DNA of 13,608 nt from Dissophora ornata (taxonomy: Eukaryota; Mortierellomycota; Mortierellomycetes; Mortierellales; Mortierellaceae), in assembly GCA_025201705.1 (NCBI GenBank), contig MU617218.1, positions 5,174 to 18,781 on the forward strand, read 5' to 3'. Positions 1 to 9,045 of the stretch are shown here, piece after piece. The translations under genes were made by a program, and so were the position numbers. Numbering within the stretch: the stretch's first letter is position 1; each line of letters starts with the position of its first letter. Below the pieces are notes generated by a model. The model saw only the letters and a program-made list of their open reading frames with translations. It ran no database searches and was not told the DNA's origin.

Positions 1-300
1 AAAAAAAAAAAAAAAGAACACGCGTCTCCTCTCATGCAACAAACTTCCTCACGACAATGTAGAACTTCAATGAATTCATTCTCGAGTCAGAAGATCCGAG
101 CAAAAAGTCCCCGCGCCCATTCTATCGTTCATATGCGGAGTATGTCGGCACCCAATGCAGGAAGCTGAAGCGCCATCCTGAGGGTTACAGGTTAGACGCA
201 AGGTTAAACTTTGAAAGGCTGTGTGTGACAAGAATTGAAATGTGCTGTGTGTGCCATTCTCCATCAAAACAAAACACAACAAAATCCCATCACAACCACC
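1..300. other. Upstream flank of the Crinkler relic, no gene seen
   Basis: The window opens with a run of 15 A. The rest is ordinary mixed sequence leading to the start codon at 301, with a favourable context (accaccATGacc). Reading frames on the minus strand here continue across the Crinkler header on the other strand, have no recognisable domain and look like shadows. I see no convincing TATA box, tRNA or repeat. Confidence 0.5.
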
Positions 301-2035
301 ATGACCAACGAAATTATGCTTTTTTTGCGTTGTCGACGGAGACTCGACTGCTTTCCCCATCGACATCCCCATTCTAAAGACCGTTGGCCATCTCAAGAAG
401 CTCATAAAGGCTGAAAAAGCTCCCCGATTCGACGAGATCCCGGCAGATGAGCTTGTTCTCTGGAATGTCACCGCTCCAGTTGCGGATGACGACGAGGACC
501 TACCGATTGCGCTTTGCGGACTTTGCCGATGCAAAGAAACTGCGTGCCACCAGCGAGCTCACTGAGGTGTTTGGCACCACCCCATTGAAGGGAACCATCC
601 ACGTTATTGTCCAGCGAACTTCCAAAGGTAAAGAAAATGTTCTAGAGGCTTTTAGAAACTGTGCAGTTGTCATGTGGTGAATGGGCGAGACTCCGTGAAT
701 GGATTAAACTTTTCTCATGTAATTAATTAGGACTCAACCCTGAAGTAGCGGCATTACGCAAACAACTTGTCGAGTTGGAGCAGCTTCATGCTGAAGCCGT
801 TGATTCCGCTGCAAGTAAGTAATTCTCTTATCATCATCTTTTTTTTTTTTTTTTTAACGCTAATTGAAATCATGTTGATTGCTTTTGAAAACAATGGCAG
901 GCATAGGAATCATCGTTAAGCCGGACAAGAAGATCTCTTTCCTATAGTCTCAAATGTCAACACTGCAACTGTGGATGGCCTTTTAAAGATTCTTGTCAGG
1001 GAGTACCCTCAATATGCCAATGACAACTCTTTGGAGGTCTTTGTGTTGTACATGGGATTTTCGTATTCGCAAGGACGATCAGTTGCGCAATGTACTCAAG
1101 ATCTGGAGGCATTGTACTCTTGGGCATGGTTAGATAGTTACACAAAATCACAAAAGAAAAAAGTGCGTGTAAAGTCAATGGTTGGTGGATTCCTGGGCAA
1201 TTAACAGCGATGTAGATGAATCAAAACAAACGCGAATGTACGACCACTACCTCCAACGATCCAGAACACATAGAATCGAATCGCATTGTTATCGAGAGCG
1301 TGTTTTTTTGCACGTAGCCATCTAACGATGCCCGGGAGTACTATACAAGGACGTCGTTGAGGAATACAAACTGTCCTACATCACTGACCCTAGTCTTGAG
1401 TGCCTGCTCCCACTGTTCACAGAGATTGAGGCGGCTCCGTTGGAACCAGACTCGCACACTGATTCCTGGAACTATCTTTGCAAGGAAATCGAAGCCAGAA
1501 CGGAGACATTGCTCCTGATTGGGTCTAATGAGTCAACTCGATCGATGGTGGTCGCATCCTTCTTAGTCTGGGCAACCAAGTTGTTTCGCAATGACTTGTA
1601 CTTGGGGTCTCAAAGATATCTGAGTGGCAAGCGTGGCAATGGACCGGTCGACTTTTCAATTTCCCGGAACAATATGGATCACTGCCTTGGCGTCACTGAG
1701 GTGAAGAAGGAAGATTTCCGACGGTGCAGCTGGAATCAGCTCTGACAAAGAAGCGAAAACGAGAGATGCATGAGGTCGATGGAGAGGAAGAGCAGCCTCC
1801 AACTAAGGCGAGGTCGTATGGAATCGTCACGGATGCAGAAAAATGGTTCTTCCTCAAGCGCAACATGGATGAAGATGGGCAGGTGTCCTATAGGATGACT
1901 AAGCTTCACGGAGAGCTGAACTTCAGTGCTGACTGGCAGGAGAGTGCAAAATTGGTCTTCCAGAAGCTCATTTGGCTTTTTTTCTCGGATGCAGGATTAG
2001 ATTTCTTGCGAATGGTAGCGATACAAAGCACATAG
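301..2035 (+). pseudogene. Decayed Crinkler (CRN)-type effector gene with D...ExK nuclease-like C-terminus
   Basis: CRN proteins carry an N-terminal ubiquitin-like header and variable C-terminal domains, often nuclease-like; they are known as host-directed effectors in oomycetes and chytrids and also occur in Mortierella and Glomeromycotina. Seen here: a header beginning MTNEIMLF, then VVDGDSTAFPID, LKKLIKAEKAP, DELVLWNV and LPIAL, then DAKKLRATSELTEVFG and GTIHVIVQR. Next come an intron (628-730), a short exon with ALRKQLVELEQLHAE, a second intron (815-900) and IGIIVKPDKKIS. The C-terminal part has KEIEARTETLLLIGSNESTR, GNGPVDFS, GVTEVKKEDF, QLESALTKKRKR and YGIVTDAEKWFF. VDF followed by TEVKK fits the D...ExK core of a PD-(D/E)xK-type nuclease. 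The pieces lie in different frames. Breaks occur at the T7 run 320-326, near 515-518, near 936-943 (one base short), near 1043-1049, and after KKEDF near 1715, where codons are also missing. A stop is met at 412-414 in the original frame, and 1131-1340 could not be matched. Family assignment is from memory of CRN sequences; the broken state is seen directly. Confidence 0.85.
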
Positions 2036-2039
2036 CTTT

Positions 2040-2045
2040 TTTATT
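2040..2045 (-). terminator. Poly(A) signal AATAAA of the DTD gene
   Basis: The minus strand reads AATAAA about 10 nt past the DTD stop codon. The signal sits immediately beyond the last recognisable codons of the opposing Crinkler relic, so a DTD transcript would run antisense into that relic. A hexamer this close to the stop would give a very short 3' UTR; a later site is possible. Confidence 0.4.
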
Positions 2046-2054
2046 TTCTATAGT

Positions 2055-3273
2055 CTATGACTTTTGCTCTTGCTGTGTGTGTTTGGGCAACGACAGCTTT
2101 TCAATCTCGGTCTCAATTTCTTCTGTAGTTACTGTAGCAGCAACAGCAGCAGTGGCGGCCACCTCTTCGACTGCTACACCCTCTCCGTCACGAACAGTCT
2201 CCTTCTCCGGCTTATCTCCCTTGAACTTGGACTTTGCTTGCTTATTCTTCTCTGGCTTCGCCTTTGCAACAATATTGCTCTTCGCGATCACGGGCGAAGA
2301 CTTGGCCGTGACAGGGACATATTCAAACTTGCGAGAGTCCAGCTCCAACGTCACAGGACCGTCGTTCGCAATGTTGACCAGCATCATTGCTCCAAACTCT
2401 CCATCTACACAAAAATACAACATTTGTACAATGCCGAGGATTAATAAAGTATACCGTAGGAGGGTGTATAAAGCTAGCGGGAGTTGCGATATAAGTACCT
2501 TTAATCCGATCGGGGTGGTAGGCCCTTTTCAGCCGATCCAAAAAATCATGATACATTTGTTTGGACGTTTCTGATTTCATGGACAGGTGAAAGTCGGGCT
2601 TGCTGCCCTTCAACACTTGGCCGTAGAGCGTGAACTGTGATACTACAACGCCAGCAAACAAAAGAAAGACAAAAGCTTGCTTAGTTATCTATCGGCTGTA
2701 CAACAATAAAATTGTTTCACCCCCCCTTCTTTCAACTGAACATTTTTCATACCACACAGAATTTCGCCACCAATATCGACAACGCTCTTTGCCCACATCT
2801 TTGGTGGCGCACTCGCATCACTGCTAGAGTCTTGAGGTCCGCCATCCTCCGAGGCCGAGGACTGGGCATTATGGCTCGAATCAAAGACTCGAACACTAAG
2901 GAGCTTGCGGACCATAAAGTCAATATCTGCAGAGGTGTCGTCAACAGACAACCCAACTAGCACGCAAAGACCTTGCTTGATCTTTGAGATTTGCTGGCCG
3001 TTAACTAGTAGTGTATTAGTCCGCAATTTAGAAGGTCGTTGAACGATTAGATCAATTATTGGGCCTTCACCGGCTCCTCCTCCCTCCTCTCCCCCCCTTT
3101 TTTTGTTGTTTGTGTCTTTACCCTCGACACTGGCTTGGAGGACTCTTTGCAGAACCTATCCACAAACATGAAAAAACAATAATAATCAACTACTAGTCGA
3201 GATATTGAACGGGATTGACCTAAGCTTGATCAGGAATATCATGAATAACAATAATTCGTTTTACAGCTCTCAT
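2055..3273 (-). CDS. DTD1: D-aminoacyl-tRNA deacylase (DTD), five exons
   Basis: DTD hydrolyses D-amino acids (and glycine on tRNA-Ala) from mischarged tRNA, a chirality proofreading step in the cytosol. Exons by plus coordinates, in order of reading: 3265-3273, 3122-3155, 3004-2753, 2642-2499, 2404-2055. All four introns are GT-AG, the phases agree, and the sum is 789 nt (262 aa). The protein starts MRAVLQRV, the usual DTD N-terminus, which settles the start and the 9-nt first exon. Both active-site signatures are present: SQFTLY at about residues 100-105 and NDGPVT at about 160-165, the Gly-cisPro motif that enforces chirality. The family core is about 150 aa; two additions explain the extra length. 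One is a Ser/Asp/Ala-rich insert at about residues 57-87, and the other a Lys/Ala/Glu-rich tail after about residue 171, probably disordered. Similar tails occur in some eukaryotic DTDs. The gene lies downstream of ATG13 on the same strand with 239 nt between them; I infer separate transcription. Confidence 0.95.
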
Positions 3274-3435
3274 TGTGGAAGCGATTCGGAATGAGTTCCG
3301 GGAAGAGGATTCAAGATGATTGCCTGACTTGATTACTTTTCCCCTGAACAGTTGGTTGCGTGCCTGTTGGGCCGTTGCGCCGAAGAAAACCTTCATTGCC
3401 GTGACTGTCTTATTCCAATGCCATCTTGTAGGCTG

Positions 3436-3441
3436 TTTATT
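3436..3441 (-). terminator. Poly(A) signal AATAAA of ATG13
   Basis: The minus strand reads CCAATAAACA about 72 nt beyond the ATG13 stop codon at 3513-3515, a normal distance for a poly(A) signal. The remaining bases up to the DTD start at 3273 would hold the DTD promoter. A (GT)5 run at 3481-3490 lies between the stop and the signal. Confidence 0.5.
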
Positions 3442-3512
3442 GGTTCTGAATAATGTACATCTGTCGCATCGTAGGGATCAGTGTGTGTGTATGAGACGCC
3501 TACAAGAGTGCT

Positions 3513-6500
3513 TCACCATCCTTCTATGCGTCCACCACGAGAGTCAGAGTGAAAGCTGTTGTGGCCAGCGCTGTTGGCTCCGCTGCCTACACCACGATCA
3601 CTGCCTCCACGGCTCATCCTACGACCTTCTAACATAGCCTCAAACGCGCCGGCTCCCGTTGAAGCGCCAGGGAATGGAGGCGTTGACGACGCCGATGGCA
3701 CGTTGAAATCGTCCATGAATCCTGATCCAGATCCAGATCCAGATCCAGGCCGACGTAGCATGCCCAGACTTTCAATACTATTGTGGTTATTAGTATTGCT
3801 ACCACTGCTCGATCCAACTCGGCTATGGTTCGCACTGGTGGGTCGACTTCCATTATTGTTGCTGTTGCTGCTGCTGTTGTTATTATTGTTGTTGTTGTCA
3901 TTGCCAAGATTGGCATTGTTTCCGCTTCTTCCAAAAATCCGAAGGTGAGATGATACGGACGATGATGCACCACCACTACCGCCATTACCACGATGTGAGC
4001 TCGACGTTGGCGACTGCGACTGTGAGCGCAGGTTCAGTATGGTTCCTGCCAAGGGCAATAGCCCTCGTTCATGAGCACCACCACCCATGACTCCTGCAGG
4101 TCCTGCCACTGCCATGGCAGCCTCCTGTCCAGAGTTCGAACTGGGACTGACCTCACTCATGAAGAATAGCATATCATCGTCGTCATTGATACTTGTATTT
4201 GCCCCGTGCTTGTAATCTCCGTCAAGTCCGGAGCGAATCTCCCTCGAGTCCTCATACTCGTCGTCATCGTCTTCATCCTCGTCGCGGCTACGGTTCCTTC
4301 CTTCATCACGTCGACCGCCGCTGCTGTCAGCTGAAATCAACTCATTCAGAGACTCATTATCGTCCGCCGCCCTTGTGCGGAGCCTAGGTAGAGTAAAGCT
4401 GGCTCCACTCGATCCACTTCCTAATCGCAAGGATCGTCCAGGCCGATTGGTCGATGTCTCTTCACTCACGAGGGAAGGGATTGGCCGTGGGTCAAGCCCA
4501 AACGGCAAGTCCAGGGCGGGAGAGCCACTTGCGCCACCTGTTTTCTTACCACGTCCAGTGTTCAGAGGTGCAGAGTAGAGTGAGTGCTGGTGATGCACAT
4601 CCTCTGGAAACGATCCAAATGCAATTTCGTCTGGGGCTCCAATTCCCATGCGTCCCATGGCTTCCTCCATGCCCAAGATATCCTTCCCCTGGTCAAGACT
4701 TCCATGTCGAAAAGCCGTGCTGCCAATATTGGATCCCTTACGGGCTTGGTCCAAGTTGAATCCACTATTACTTCCGCTGCTACTGTTACTACCGCCAATC
4801 AGCCAAGACAGTCTTTTTGTTGGCGTGCTTCCCATAGTATTCTGCCTTCCCGCAGAGAACGAAGGCGCTTGCTGGCTTTCAGAGCGACCCGACGATCTTG
4901 CCGGGTTCACTGGGATTTCAGAGTGCAGAGGCGATGGTGTTGGTGGCTGATGCGTGAATGACTGAGAATGTCGGCTCATGTTCGTTGATGGCACCGCAGC
5001 TGTGAAAGCGAGTCCGGTGGGGCTGCTTGGCCCCAAATCACTTAAATTTGAGCGGCGCTGATGTCCAGTTGAGATCGTCAACGGCGAGGGATTGCCTGAT
5101 TGCTGTTGGTCTTTGGAGATAAGCTGACTGGCCGACATGGAGTCTGTCAAGCTGGCGTTGCTTTGCTTCAGCTGCTGGAATCTATCAAGGGTGGACCTGG
5201 CCCTTAGAGCTGATGCTGAAAGGCTGCTGTCCCCCGATGTAAAGGACGGTCCGATTCCTGACCCGCTAGCCTTTTCAAACATTTTCAAAGGCTCCGGCGC
5301 ATTCAGCGACTTGACAAATGCGTTGACATCATCTTCGTCGTGGACGAGCTGAAATAGAGACTGTGGAAAATAACGAGTTCCTGCATTAGTAAGTTGTTAA
5401 CATGAACGAAAAAAAATATCAGAAATCCTATAATACGACATTATACATACAGAAGATCCTATGACAGAATTTCGGTTGCCTCGGTTGGAAGGTAGACTCT
5501 CGCTGGAAGCTCTTCGACTTGAGGAATCATGGCGATGACCAAAGCTAGAGGTCACTCTGGGAGCAGACGTTGATGACGAGTTACTCTTTACAGAAGTCGA
5601 GAGCAAACTCACTCCCGGGGTCGGGATCGTTGATGACCCTGACGCAATGTTTGTTGCCAACGCGCCTCCAGACTTTGGGATTGACCCTATTAATCCTGAG
5701 CCTTGCTGGGAAGATTGCACGCGATGCATCGAGGACGAAGATGGTGAGCGATTCAAATGAATGGAAGAGGGTCTTGATGAAAAGGAGGAAGGCAGTGCCT
5801 CAAGATAGGATGGCGATGGCGAAGATGACAAAGAAGGAGATTTGAAAGGTGAGAATGTCGATGATAGTGGCCGGCGGTTGTCGGTCTGGCTCGTCTATTA
5901 GATGAAATGGAGAGAAGCAGGACGAGAGATTTAGACCACAGAGACCGCCCCTGGAGCATACTGTTCCACACAAGAGTTTGATGATCTTACCCCAAGCTTG
6001 AAAGGAGGACTCTCCATGATAGGATCGACATAGTGCTTCGCCACAGCTGCGTGTCCTCCGTGGGCCAACGAAAACGGCGGTGTACCTGCAGCGTTCTGTT
6101 GATCAATCGGCGTGAACAAGCCTCCTGGTGCACCACTAGAGTCTCGCCTCGACGTACGCGTTCCCAAAGATGATACTGAAGATTGTGAGGACGAGTTTTC
6201 ACCAGATCGATGCTGCAAAGACTGTGCACTATTGCGCCTTGGTCTTAGAGAGGGTATTGAGGTAAAATGTTCAGGGAAATTTCCAGAAGTGTACATTTCA
6301 CTGCTGGGTCTACTCGTCGTGAGCGTTGATCTTCGCTGCTGGGAACCCTAGAAAATCAACAACGCAAGTCAATACATCAACTAAGCGCGGCCAAGTGCTC
6401 AAAGGTGCAACAGTGCGGTCTTAAAGACACGAAGTAGCCATGGCTTACATCCATACTGGGCCGACTCATTGACTTGACTGATTCCTGTGAATGAGTGACG

Positions 6501-8136
6501 ATGGTCGGCGTGAAGTAGTGTTCGTCCATTTCGAAGAACCTGGAGCTCAATACCGCTTCAGACTCATCGACATGGAAGTCGCAGTTGCTGCGATACGTCA
6601 CCTTCAACGAGAACGCGCTGTAATCGCCACAAATTGAACGTTAGTGGGTGCTTGACAAGACGATGCTCCGTTTTTCTGAAGAAGCCATGTTTTTACGTAA
6701 ACAACTAGGTTCATTGCTGGCAAAGTAATCAACCAATCCACACGATTTGGTCCGGACACTTACCCAAGGGGTGTTTCCACTTGTCCAAAACGATATTCAG
6801 AGAGCATGGGTCGCGTCTCTCCTTCAATCAGAGGCAACTCTATGATGTTGGCGAACCACATAATTCAGAATATAAGACAGGTTAGAGTCTGCATATGTCT
6901 GTGGACATATTAATCGCTCTGTCATACAGATGAACGAGGGAAGACAGCGAGTAGAGACGACAACGAGTAGACAACAATGCACAGCGCTTGCATTGGCGTT
7001 GTTACACGTAATTAGGACAAAGATATGGAAGATGGACACAATGCATTGTCCCTTAATTTGGCGATCAAAGATCGGTGCAAACGAGTCATCTAATTGCATT
7101 TGGCGCACAACCCTCCATGGCCGACCACTCTTACCAATCCCAATTTCGGAGTCTCGAAACATGCTCTCCTCAGGACTATGGCCACGGCTGACCCGGAATC
7201 CGATCTTCAGTCCATGGTTCTGAGTCCGCAGACGACGATAGAGCTGATAGGCGGGCAATAGACGCATGTAAGCATACAGTGATCTGAAAAAAATGATTGA
7301 CTTTTTGTAAACCACGGGCGGCTCTGGGACTGGATCTGGCGGGGTATTGCTGTTCAATGGAATGATGTACGATTAAACAGTCAGTATCTAGCCGAATAGT
7401 CCATTGATGCACATTTACTTTGATTTTCAAGCAGTGTGTACCTGAGAGTGAGGGACCATGATTCTAGAATGATGTTCCGCCGTTGTCTTCCTTGGCCCAA
7501 TGGTGTTGAAGCTGTCGACGAAGGTCCCGTGATGTCGACCCTGTTCTTTCGATTATTTTCGTCCACGAGGACCAGCATCTGATTCGGGGAAAGTTCTGAA
7601 GTGTCCAACAGAAGCTCGACCAACATGGCTGGAGGTGTCTCTGTAATTGCAATAGCCCTCCAGAACTTGACGTCTTCCTTGTAGACGTCCAGTTCCTCCA
7701 GTTCCAAGTTGAACTACAGTTTGATTGATAAAAAAAAAAAAAAGACAATTGTTAGGTTTATAGGAAGAACTACGGAGCAATGCTGCTGGAGTCTGAAAAG
7801 CCTCTAGAAAAGAAACAACTGATTACCCATTTGCTAGTCTTTTTAACGAGGGGTATCCCGCGCAAAGAGCCTTTCTTGGGCGTGTTGCTGGCTTGGACAT
7901 CCGTATTGGTAACACGGGCCAGAACAACTATCTGAATGACTTTGACATAGAAGTTCTAATATGATAAAGGGCGATAAAGGGTATTCCCCAGTAGGATTAG
8001 TAGCTAATGCTGAGTGAGCGGACCAAAGAGGACAGACCAGGACAGGCCATGTACCTGGAGGATCTGGTCAGCTTTTTGGTTCCTTGGTGGCGGAGGCGGT
8101 TGCTGCGGTACAGGCGGTTGCTGTGGCGGCGGATGT

Positions 8137-8171
<35 letters not shown>

Positions 8172-8270
8172 ATTGAGCGAGGAGGAGGAGCCTGTGGAAG
8201 AGAAGTGTGCGGGAGAGTCTGGACGGGAGCTTGGCTGGTAGTAGGATGAGACGCTCGAGTGCCTGCTCAT
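3513..8270 (-). CDS. ATG13: Autophagy-related protein 13 (Atg13), HORMA domain plus long disordered tail, nine exons
   Basis: Atg13 is the regulatory subunit of the Atg1 kinase complex. When dephosphorylated under starvation it bridges Atg1 and Atg17 and recruits the complex to the autophagosome assembly site. Exons by plus coordinates in reading order: 8270-8055, 7955-7827, 7713-7442, 7349-7135, 6839-6764, 6617-6449, 6347-5991, 5894-5451, 5360-3513. All junctions are GT-AG and in phase; the sum is 3726 nt (1241 aa). The start at 8270 is the only ATG in its frame after an upstream stop. Residues 1-67 are Ser/Gln/Pro-rich with Q12. The HORMA domain runs from about 68 (NFYVKVIQIVVLARV, then KWFNLELEELDVYKED, LLLDTSELSPNQMLVLVD, VYKKSIIFFRSLYAYMRLLP) to about 335 (FGQVETPLG, TYRSNCDF, DESEAVLSSRF), as in fungal Atg13. 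The rest is Ser-rich disorder. It includes HDEDDVNAFVKSLNAPEPL (about 633-651) and an acidic-hydrophobic DDDDMLFFMSEV (1019-1030) that resembles the conserved Atg1-binding stretch. The tail is far longer than in yeast Atg13 (738 aa in all). Identity is firm; exact acceptors, notably of exon 9, are inferred. Confidence 0.95.
3724..3747 (-). repeat. Four perfect 6-bp units coding Gly-Ser repeats in Atg13
   Basis: The plus strand shows GATCCA four times in a row. Read on the minus strand this gives a (Gly-Ser)n run near residues 1164-1172 of Atg13. The unit length is a multiple of three, so copy-number change keeps the frame. Confidence 0.9.
3852..3899 (-). repeat. Asn/Ser tract in the Atg13 tail
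   Basis: An imperfect trinucleotide array (mixed AAC, AAT and AGC codons on the minus strand) codes an Asn-rich run broken by Ser, near residues 1113-1130 of Atg13, in the disordered region. The codon mixture suggests an older, partly stabilised expansion. Confidence 0.85.
8136..8171 (-). repeat. CAG microsatellite coding Q12 near the Atg13 N-terminus
   Basis: Twelve Gln codons, nine of them an uninterrupted CAG run flanked by CAA, code residues 34-45 of Atg13. They are followed by a Pro/Gln-rich linker that leads straight into the HORMA domain. The pure CAG core is the kind of tract that varies in length between strains. Confidence 0.92.
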
Positions 8271-8348
8271 TGGGGATATGATGGACGGGCTCGTCTTTGG
8301 TCGATGCGATCGCGTGCTTTGTTGGTGCGGAGGGGATAATGCCGGGAA

Positions 8349-8370
8349 GGGGAGGGGAGGGGAGGGGGGG
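8349..8370 (+). promoter_or_regulatory. G-run / AGGGG array upstream of ATG13
   Basis: The plus strand reads G4-A-G4-A-G4-A-G7, 79-100 nt upstream of the ATG13 start codon and followed directly by TATAAGGGG. Four G runs with single-base loops satisfy the standard G-quadruplex pattern. On the minus (ATG13 sense) strand the same bases read as tandem CCCCT, the core of the yeast stress response element bound by Msn2/4-type zinc-finger factors. The sequence is seen directly; any regulatory role is inference, as the binding factor in this organism is unknown. Confidence 0.45.
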
Positions 8371-9045
8371 TATAAGGGGATTGACCGAGGCTGAGGAGGG
8401 AGGACCACAGCAAAGGGATGTTGTTTTACAGAGGCGAGCACAACGAGGAGTCAAGGGTAATGGCGAAAAAGGAATGACGCATAAGCGCAAGCAAATGACA
8501 CGATGTCCTTTGAGAGCAGCTCCCGGTTCCTATGCACTGCAGAGAGAACAAGAGAAGAGACTGTCGGTCACGTTTTCTTTCCGTAATTGCGTCGATGTTC
8601 GACGCATCATATCTCCTGCGACTCTGGAATCATTCTACTTCGAGAAGGCTAGAAATGGATACACCTTCCAACGCCAACTCACGTACTACATGTCGACAAT
8701 TCCAGATCCAACGGTTCGAAGTGGTTCCTCCTCCATACCCAGACATTCACAAACACCGGTTGTTGACCATAAATGTGAAGAAACAACTTTTATTATGCAC
8801 TATCATCGCTACAATTGACACAGTTTCTTGACACGTTCAAACCTATGTTGGATATATTATTTTTGCTGTTCAACAGAAAACAAAAGTTTACAAAAAAACT
8901 CATTAGAACATCTGCGGATATAGTACATTGATTGTCATCAAAAACAAATCCGAAAGGCCCCAACTGAAAATAAAAAGGAAGCAACGAAGCCAAAAAAAAA
9001 AAGGAAGAGGAAATGTGAATCCCTGGCACAACTGGCCGCAGATCT

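Noticed and set aside
76..534. Minus-strand open frame of about 150 codons opposite the Crinkler header
   Set aside because: Ser-rich translation with no recognisable domain; it lies antisense to the identifiable header on the plus strand.
301..2035. Reading the Crinkler region as an intact gene with extra introns
   Set aside because: The frame changes inside short conserved segments, such as directly after the start codon and between LPIAL and the DAKKL stretch, where there is no room for an intron; residues are also missing after KKEDF.
3481..3490. GT dinucleotide run downstream of the ATG13 stop
   Set aside because: Only five units in a 3' flank; a common short microsatellite without further signal.
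8297..8831. Plus-strand open frames opposite the ATG13 5' end
   Set aside because: They are G-rich mirror translations of the ATG13 promoter and first exon; the start of ATG13 and its HORMA domain explain the region.
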